A DNA stretch of 64,000 nucleotides from Apoda limacodes (taxonomy: Eukaryota; Arthropoda; Insecta; Lepidoptera; Limacodidae). The notes beneath the pieces were generated by a model. That model saw only the letters and a program-made list of their open reading frames with translations. It was not told where the DNA came from and did not search any database. Location of the stretch: the NCBI GenBank assembly GCA_946406115.1, contig OX291544.1, positions 33,621,521-33,685,520 on the forward strand, in the 5' to 3' direction. The position numbers were made by a program, and so were the translations under genes. Positions 57,340 to 64,000 of the stretch are shown piece after piece (the first letter of the stretch is position 1; the number at the start of each line of letters is the position of its first letter).

Positions 57340-57620
57340 TTACTAAGACTTCGCTATCTGTCTGTCTGTCTGTCACCAGGCTGTAGGCTCATGAACCGTA
57401 ACAGCTAGACAGTTGAAACGTTTTTTGCAACAGGTAGACGCTTGAAATATTCACAGAATATTTAGTTATATATTCACTTTAAAATTAAATAATTAAATTA
57501 AAATAAAACAAATATTTAAGGGCGGCTCCCATACAACAAACGTGATTTTTTTGCCGTTTCTATAGATAATGGTACGGAACCCTTCGTGCGCGAGTCCGAC
57601 TCGTACTTGGCCGTTTTTTT
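57340..57620 (-). mobile_element. (GTCY)n MITE, copy 4
   Basis: Reverse orientation of the 11950 element. It contains actaagacttcgctatctgt and (gtct)n at 57356-57374, 'tcaccaggctgtaggctcat', 'gggcggctcccatacaac' and the end 'ggtacggaacccttcgtgcg' then cgagtccgactcgtacttgg. The end carrying the tacggaaccct word is missing. Confidence 0.75.
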
Positions 57621-57652
57621 CTTTACTGGAGATGGCTCGGATTATTGAGCTG

Positions 57653-58400
57653 TCATAGAGTGTTTAATTTGTAGACGATCTTACCATTTTTTATATGTAT
57701 AACTACTGACTTTTTTATGTTGATTTTGAGACCAATTTTTCTAAGATTACTTATAATGTTTTCTGCATTACGGATACAAAAGGCCTCAGCGCATCCTATT
57801 GCAATATCACCGAAGCACATAGCTGATATATCAGCGAAGCACATAGCTGATATAGAAGCGAGATTTTCTATCGCTTTGTATCCGTAAGTGAAGCTTAGAT
57901 CCCCGCAACCAGCTTCACGCAGCATGAAGTCCACACTGAGGTTGTATATTGTTGGTGATGATGGTGCGCCCTGCGCGACACCTCTGCTGAATTTAATTGC
58001 TGGTGTGTATTGGTGGTTCATTGTTATTTTTGTAGCGTTTGCAGTCATTAGTGATTCAAATAACTTTCGCATTTAAAGCGGTTTTAGTAGCGTCTGAAGA
58101 GTTTCTATGATATGATCTTGTTAATGCTGTCAAATGCTTTGGAAACATCTGAAAATATAGTGCAAAAATATTTCTTTAGGTTTGTTGTGGATTTCGGAAA
58201 TGATTCAAGTAATGCAGCGTTTACGTGAGTTCTAGGTATCGACACTGTATACGGCGGCGTAAGTCTGTATCAAGTGCCCTTTCGATTATACGTCTGACAA
58301 GGGAGAAAATAGTGATAGAACGCCAGTAGCTAAGGTGATCTGGTTCTGCGTCTGCCTTGGGTACAAGTATTTTCAACCTTCTAGAAAAGTTACAGGTAAA
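57653..58400 (-). pseudogene. Reverse transcriptase fragment of an RLE-type (R2-superfamily-like) LINE
   Basis: In minus-strand order: LVPKADAEPDHLSYW then RSITIFSLVRRIIERAL (RT fingers, 58380-58250), DVSKAFDSI (palm motif with the first catalytic Asp, near 58150-58121, followed by an in-frame stop), KITMNHQYTPAIKFSRGVAQ then GAPSSPTIYNLSVDFMLREA (motif B), and a duplicated catalytic motif ISAMCFAD / ISAMCFGD (57811-57858) where one MCFADD is expected. Then come NLRKIGLKINIKKSVVIHI and a stop at 57653. The form of the fingers and GVxQGxPxSP fits R2/NeSL-type elements better than jockey or CR1. Only the RT is present here. Confidence 0.7.
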
Positions 58401-58544
58401 TACAAAGTTTTTGCTGATTATTATTTATTATATTTGTAAAATTCTAGCGGCTGCTTCAACACAAAACTTTTCCGCTCAGAAATATTCCAAACAGGGAAAA
58501 TATTTTATGTTTCATTGCTGATTAAATTAAATTAAATTAACAAC

Positions 58545-59270
58545 TAATTTATTGCTCCTCATCATTTTGCTTGTCATGTGTACAGAATTTTTTTTTTATA
58601 ATGATACAAGTATCAACTGCTGCTTGTTTTTGGATGATTTCTTTTCTAATATCAGCACTAAAACTTTGATATATTTTTCGAATTTCTTTGATATCATTCC
58701 ATTCGACCCGACAACCATTAAAATTTTAAAAAAAAGTTTATTTCAAAGTCTCTTGGTATTTAGTTACTTTATCTTGTTCTTGTTTTGTTATGTTCTTCTT
58801 TTAATCTGACGTCACATTAATATCGGTGAGATAAACTTTTTTTTCTTCTCTTTTCATATAAATAATGTCTGTTGAGTTCTACTCATACATCCGTTTGAAT
58901 GTCGATTTCCAGTAATATTTTTGTATAATCATTTTCACCTACAATAGGCTGTAACATTTGTTTGTGACGTTGCCACCATAGATTATATATAGGAAATTTA
59001 CAGTTTTTCATAAGTAACCAATGTACATATTTTACTAAGTTATTATTTCTTAAGATGTATTCTGTTTTGACCAACACTTCACAATCTGATGTAATGTAAT
59101 GAATATTCTCTTCTTTTTGTGAGACAGTCTACAACTTTTGTCAATATCTTTCCTATGTATATCTTTTTCTATTTGGCGTGTAGTAACATATTGATCCGGA
59201 ATAGCGAACATCGTGGATTCTAACTCTACAACTGCTCTAAATAAATTACCTATAATACACCTTTACTTTA
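58545..59270 (-). pseudogene. C-terminal zinc-finger and restriction-like endonuclease region of an RLE-type LINE
   Basis: The minus-strand trace runs FAIPDQYVTTRQIEKDIHRK, SCRL, HYITSDCEVLVKTEYILRNN, LVKYVHWLLMKN, IVGENDYTKILLEIDIQTDV (59077-58883). After frame changes it gives TDIIYMKREEKKVYLTDINV, KQEQDKVTKYQETLK and MVVGSNGMISKKFEKYIKVL. This order (CCHC-like finger, VHW block, IQTD, (R)PD..., DINV, EKITKYQDL, IG.TG.ISK..) is that of the C-terminal region of insect LINEs with a restriction-like endonuclease. Stops and shifts show it is dead. It lies upstream of the RT fragment on this strand, the reverse of the normal protein order. Confidence 0.65.
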
Positions 59271-60951
59271 TTAATCTGAGATAAAATATGATACGAAGCA
59301 TTTGTGTTACCTTAAGGTAGTCTTATTAAAAAAAAAAAACAGCTGCGCTTCATCCAGCACAGTAACCTAAACGGTCAGTGTTAAACTGCGGAGCTATTAT
59401 TTTCGCCTTATTTAACAACGGGGCCAGCGGTCTACTGAGAAGAAAGCCAACAAATTAAAGTAATTACGAAATACATAAAACCACAAGCATGTCTAGTCGC
59501 TCCTAGCGCTGTGCGCGCGCGCTCTCTGTGCGACGGTCCACATAAATCACAGGAGTTATGCCAGAGACTTTCGAAATGGCGGACACGTCTAATTAGCCCA
59601 AATAATGGGATAACTAAAATGTAATGATCATAAATTATTTCCTCACATGAACATTTTTTAAATTTAAAAATTTCAACATTTTTCTTGTACCTGCTTATAT
59701 AGCATACATAAAAATGTTGCCTCAGAGGGTTAGGTAAAAAAACCGCTAGTAATTTATAAAATTCAAAACATATATTTAAATTCTTTATCTAACAGAATGG
59801 AGTTAGCTACCTTTGTATGTATGTAAGTAGGTATTGTCTACATATGTACCTATTTGTGCACACACTACACAACACTATTCCGTTCAACACCGACGCAGTA
59901 TATCTCAGTATAACGTGGTAGTACCTTATCTACAAATCTCTATTCCGTTCAACACCACCGCAGAATATCTCAGTATAACGTGGTAGTACCTTAGCTTTGA
60001 CAGTATATACGAGTACTATTTTTACTTCCTTTAAAAAATGTTAATAGTTACGTGTTCGATTTAATGCCTGATTGTGATAATTGCCTATTAATGCAAAATT
60101 TAGTAGTTACCTAGTTTTTCTCCATATCGCTTCGTGAGTCCCAACAAGATAAGTACTTATTTTAGGGTTCGGATGGTTTAGACTAGACTCTTCTGTAAAA
60201 TAATAAAAACACATACATTTTGCATCAAGAACAGTGGTTAGCAAACATGAACAAACAAAAAAGAAAATTATAACTTCATGTCTTAAAAATTATAAAAGTA
60301 ATACCTACATAAAGGTGGAAGTTATGTAAATAGTTTTTTATACTTAAATTCTAATATTAATAATACTATCTAACAAACATAATCCTCTTCATAATATAAG
60401 TAAAGATTATTTAGTCTTCATGAACTGTCATAGCGATTATTAATTCTTAAGAAAAAACACAGTGCTTTACATGACGTCTTATTTTGGTTATCTCTAAGGT
60501 TCCGTAGCTAGAAGACAAAACTCCATCGAGTGCGTGTCAAGACCACGCAGAGTTCCGTTGTTTTCTTTTATAAAACGATTTGGGGATATAGGTTTGCTGT
60601 AATGTAAAATCGGTCCACTATGGGTTACATGCCTATCGGGCTTGCAAAATATTTTTTATCACATCTATTCTAAAAGAAGTTGGTTCCTCGTAAACAGGGA
60701 TTAAACTTGCACTTTGAATTTTTTTTTTTTTTTTATTTGGATTTTTAATTTGGAATGTGGATTATATCGATCAAAAACATCGTATGAACAAGTAACTAGC
60801 TGTATAATATAACTGGGTGGCCGCGCGCGGACTAAAGAATAAAAAAAGTTTGTGAAGAAGTGAAATTTATTCCACCTTTATAATTGTTTACTCAAAATCG
60901 TATTCATGATGATATTTTTAAAAAACAATTTGCATTTTCCTCAAGTTTTGA
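59271..60951. other. Stretch without recognisable gene
   Basis: 59500-59545 is CpG-rich. A 65-bp duplication is at 59875-60000. 60495-60560 (aggttccgtag ... cagagttccgttg) may be a decayed MITE end. Confidence 0.4.
59875..60000. repeat. 65-bp tandem duplication
   Basis: ctattccgttcaacaccgac and ctattccgttcaacaccacc start the two copies (59875, 59940). Both contain atctcagtataacgtggtag then taccttа-type ends. Confidence 0.88.
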
Positions 60952-61046
60952 TAATAAAATAAATAATTGTACTATTCTTATTTATAAGTTACGCTTATGT
61001 ATTTTCTCATAAAGCGTGATAAAAAGTAGAGTGTATCACTCGGCCG
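60952..61046 (+). repeat. Dispersed repeat shared with 46985-47085
   Basis: ctattcttatttataagtta, tttctcataaagcgtgataa and aaagtagagtgtatcactcg correspond in order to 46985-47083. Confidence 0.65.
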
Positions 61047-61129
61047 CAGTGGTATTATATCTCCTGAAAGTGTACAAGTAAGTGTGATGAGACTCGTAAA
61101 CAGTATCATTACGTGCAGGCAAAACGTAA

Positions 61130-61445
61130 ACAGTGTCATTACGCGCAGGAAAAACGGGTGCTCAAACTTGAATTACTCCCACAGGTTTTTTTACATTTCT
61201 ATCAAAGCAAAGTGTGCGTTCATAGAAGGCGGTAATGACGCGCCTATTCTATCAAGTATGTATAAAAGCGTCAGTTCAAAATATGAACTACGCGCAAACT
61301 CCAAGCTAGCGATTACAAGTTTTAACTTCAGCTGAAACTTTTTGATTCATTAATATTCTAAATATATAATGCTATCTGCCGGTGGCGTTGTCTTCTCAAT
61401 ATTTATTTCCGCCATTTCAATTGTGTTTTGATGAGTTTATTTATT
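61130..61445 (+). repeat. Dispersed element shared with 36290-36565
   Basis: gaattactcccacaggtttt, caaagtgtgcgttcatagaa, ggtaatgacgcgcctattct, atcaagtatgt, ttaacttcagctgaaactt and atctgccggtggcgttgtc correspond to blocks of the 36.3-kb copy in inverse orientation. A 31-bp direct duplication (cgtaaacagt.tcattacg.gc) precedes it at 61096-61155. Confidence 0.65.
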
Positions 61446-61519
61446 TATTTACCTTAATTTTTTATTTATTTACTCGCAAATGTGATGAAAAACGAACATC
61501 GTGTGTAACACGGCCGGTA

Positions 61520-61625
61520 CGGAAATGACAAACTCGAGTCGTTAAAGCCTTCGGCCTTAGGTTTCTAAATAGCCTCTCGATTGTAATTTTCTCCTTACCA
61601 CCCTTAATACACAATGTACTATTAA
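61520..61625 (+). repeat. Dispersed repeat shared with 51625-51727
   Basis: gacaaactcgagtcgttaaa, gccttcggccttaggtttct and ttttctccttaccaccctta match the 51.6-kb copy closely. Here it is followed within 100 bp by the 28-bp array. Confidence 0.75.
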
Positions 61626-61722
61626 TACATACATTCTTATCACTTAATTTTTGATATAAAGTGTCATATATACTATCACTGGAAATTACTTTGGAAACTG
61701 AAAAAGGAATAAAAGTTTTTCT

Positions 61723-61861
61723 TCTGTCGGGTGTCCCCTGACGTAACACTTCTGTCGGGTAACCCCTGACGTATCACTTCTGTCGGGTGTCCCCTGACGT
61801 AACACCTCTGTCGGGTATCCCCTGACGTATCATTTCTGTCGGGTGTACTCGATGTTACACT
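61723..61861. repeat. 28-bp tandem repeat, 5 copies
   Basis: Unit tctgtcgggtgtcccctgac then gtaacact, starting at 61723, 61751, 61779, 61807 and 61835. gtaacac and gtatcac forms alternate through the first four copies. Confidence 0.94.
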
Positions 61862-62547
61862 TTTTGTTGTATTGTAACTGAAATAGACAGATGTACACGT
61901 ACACGATGTTTTAATGCACTCAGTTTCTCACTTTGTGGTGTTCATTTATTTATCATTGCTTCACTCGTTATCATTGTGCTCGTTTTAATCATCTCTGCCC
62001 ATGCTGGCAATAGTTCAAACGACTTCTTTTCAGCCAGAGGCCAGCGACAGAGAGGTATACTCATAAGCCGTGGACGTTCGCCACATCGCCACATCGCCAC
62101 GTGCAGTGCGTAGGTCCGCGTCTGACAGACAAACGATATGTTATTTTCGTCACATTGTCATTACAAGATGGCGCGCAGCGCGGTGCCACCATGCATATTC
62201 ATTGGCGTTATTGTCTCAGCGGGTATTGTACACCATTGTGAGGCACCATCTATACGCGACCCATGACGTGTTCTCAATGGCTCTACTTCTGCAAAAGAGG
62301 TAGTTCTTTCTACGCTGGTAAAGGATACAAAGAACGTTATAAAATGTCAAGTGAGATCTGTGAGACTGAAAGAGCGCGGAACAAACGGAAAGGCGCAACA
62401 GTTAATTATAGTTTACGAGCGCAGGCTGTGTTCGGGAATGCGCTGCGACGACGCGCGTCAAGTGGTTTTACACAAAGTATTGTATTAGGCAAACACCAGA
62501 GGTGTGACGTCACACTCAGCAATCATATCAAATGTATAGATTTTTAA
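61862..62547. other. Stretch without recognised gene
   Basis: A (cgccacat)n run at 62078-62100 and a GC-rich patch at 62150-62200. Short frames at 62070-62303 and 62263-62547 have no recognisable domain. Confidence 0.4.
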
Positions 62548-62768
62548 TGTTAGTGTGGAGTTGTGGAATGAGCTCCCTACCTACCATAAGGTTTTCTGCA
62601 AGGACTACAGTATAGAGTTCTTCAAGAAAGAAGTTATTAGATTTCTGAAGGGTCGGCAACGCGCAAGTGATACCCCTGGTGTTGCAAGCGTCCATAGGCG
62701 ACGGTGACCGCTTACCATCAGGCGGACCGTAAGCTTGTTTGCCACATTAGTGGTATAAAAAAAAAAAA
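62548..62768 (+). mobile_element. CR1/jockey-type LINE 3' end, copy F (shortest)
   Basis: Starts at the LWNELP codons (gttgtggaatgagctcccta), then 'aaggactacagtatagagtt', 'cttcaagaaagaagttatta', 'cttaccatcaggcggacc', 'gtttgccacattagtggtat' and a 13-base A tail. Only about 220 bp survived 5' truncation, with a short duplication ctacctacc in the LWNELP region. Confidence 0.8.
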
Positions 62769-63562
62769 AACAATATTCACTCAATAAACACATCTTAATT
62801 GTTAGAACTCAAAATATAAATGAAATGTTAGAAACATAAGACCATTCGTGGTTTGTTTGTTGTTTGACAATAAATGCCATTATCAGAATGAAGAATGTTC
62901 TCTAGATTAGATTAACATTCTTATATAGTTAATAAGATTAATATTGAAGAGATATTTGTGGCGGCCTACTAACATAACTTGTAACAATTGCCATAGTGAA
63001 ATTATTTTTGAATTTGTCAATATTTCAGGAACACGTTCATTTCCAAACTGTTTTCTCTACTCGCACAGCTTAAGTAACTTGTACTTCACATTTTTAGTAA
63101 AAAAAAACAAATAAAGAACATAAACAAATTGAAAAAGTAGTTTTAAAGGATGAATACCATTTGGCCGCGACTTCGAAAGTATGGACCGCGTTAGAACATA
63201 ATATAGGTAGGTGCGAGTACATAGATCTTTACCTTTTACAACAGAATACATGTAAGTTATTAAATCTGGCTAATTATCACTTTTACTTATACCAATTATT
63301 AAGACTGAAATTTTTATTTCCTCAAGTGCTACAAGGCAACCTCATTTTCAGACTCGGTTATAGATCAAAGACTACGGTCTTGCAAAGAGGAAAGATGGAA
63401 AAAACAAGATGCCAACATCACACGGAGTCAACACATTTTCTATGGGCGCCCTCTCCCCCAGGCTCCTCGTGGCAGGACCTCTCCTGATGAACACAGACAA
63501 CCAAACAAGGTAGAATAGAACTGACTATTTTTCACTAAGTGATAATAAATAAATGATAATAA
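62769..63562. other. Stretch without recognised gene
   Basis: AT-rich. The 108-codon frame at 63161-63487 has no recognisable domain. Confidence 0.35.
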
Positions 63563-63800
63563 ATGACTCCCTCGCAGCCTAGCTGGTAGTGTGGCTGACT
63601 GCTGTGCAAAGATAAGATAACCATTTATGTAACAAACATCTGTGTTTGTCTTGAGTCTGGATGTAATTAAGTATGATATGTATGTATTTACAAAAAAAAA
63701 AATTAATATATGTTTTTATATCCGTTGTCTGGTATCCATAACACAAGCTTTGCTTACTTTGGGGCCAGACGTCGCTGTGTGTAATGTCCAATTTATAAAA
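63563..63800 (+). mobile_element. tRNA-derived SINE, copy 2
   Basis: Same family as 49370: 'gcagcctagctggtagtgtg' (A box region), then a deletion that has removed the B box, 'tgtgtttgtcttgagtctgg', 'ccgttgtctggtatccataa' and 'aagctttgcttactttgggg' then ccaga. Confidence 0.8.
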
Positions 63801-63834
63801 AAAAAATAGGTATTTCTTGTAGGTAAACTTGAAT

Positions 63835-63850
63835 GGGGGGGGGGGGGGGG
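63835..63850. repeat. (G)16 homopolymer
   Basis: Sixteen uninterrupted G in an otherwise AT-rich stretch. The length is likely to be uncertain in assembly. Confidence 0.9.
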
Positions 63851-64000
63851 TGAAAAAAACAGCATTTCACGTATACTTATTTATTTAGTAGTGCAACTCA
63901 CAGGGGAGTCCGCGAGTGATCCGAGAGGCGGCCAGCAGTCCGCGCTTCTTGCTGCAAAGAGTATGTGTAGAGGCGATAAAAAACTTGGAGTACTCAACAT

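Noticed and set aside
57653..58400. R2 element in 28S rDNA
   Set aside because: No rRNA sequence flanks the fragment.
63161..63487. 108-codon frame
   Set aside because: No domain; composition changes along its length as in chance ORFs.

Overview
The window looks like intergenic or intronic DNA of a moth or butterfly (Lepidoptera). It is AT-rich and eukaryotic, with no long intact gene, no rRNA or tRNA gene and no operon structure. It is dense in repeat types that I recognise as typical of lepidopteran genomes: tRNA-derived SINEs ending in a 'gcttactttggggccaga' motif, small Helitrons that start TCTATATAT and end CTAG, MITEs carrying a (GTCY)n microsatellite, jockey/CR1-type LINE tails, a hAT MITE with an 8-bp target duplication, and many minisatellite arrays. 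The assignment to Lepidoptera is inference from these families; no search was run.

Layout. 0-3.4 kb: a 79-bp dimeric minisatellite split by a nest of transposons (a Ty3/gypsy integrase scrap, then a jockey-like LINE cut by a Helitron). 3.4-7.9 kb: unannotatable AT-rich DNA, a CR1-like LINE tail, a GC-rich block with a strong inverted repeat, and a 55-bp array. 7.9-10.2 kb: a LINE 3' end split by a SINE with an 11-bp target duplication, then a 0.79-kb element with nested inverted repeats. 11-13.5 kb: a 19-bp array, a (GTCY)n MITE, a 49-bp array and a LINE tail. 14.4-19 kb: a second MITE, two LINE copies facing each other as 280-bp inverted arms, a foldback element and a 60-bp array. 21.7-23.3 kb: two more CR1-like tails. 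26.3-28.4 kb: a Tc1-like transposase pseudogene with an intron-like gap, and a Helitron-like element. 30.4-33.3 kb: a 38-bp array, LINE tails and one side of a 187-bp inverted pair. 35-37.4 kb: a fourth CR1-like tail, a dispersed element and a hAT MITE. 40.3-43.2 kb: the most complete LINE here (endonuclease plus reverse transcriptase, several frame breaks). 44 kb: the other side of the 187-bp pair. 46-53.7 kb: a minus-strand CR1-like tail, foldback MITEs, a SINE, arrays and a 33-bp-arm hairpin. 55 kb: two arrays. 57-59.3 kb: minus-strand fragments of a restriction-like-endonuclease (RLE) LINE. 60-64 kb: dispersed repeats, a 28-bp array, a sixth CR1-like tail and a SINE.

The coding-like segments do not work together as a pathway. 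They are remains of independent transposons, nearly all broken by stops, frameshifts, deletions or later insertions. The only candidate host coding segment is a weak one at 32.2 kb: an ORF whose first eight residues resemble an N-myristoylated Naked-cuticle-type N-terminus. I see no previously undescribed multi-gene system. The most informative structures are the nested insertions with clean junctions, the inverted element pairs, the RLE-type LINE remnants and the intron-like gap in the Tc1 transposase.
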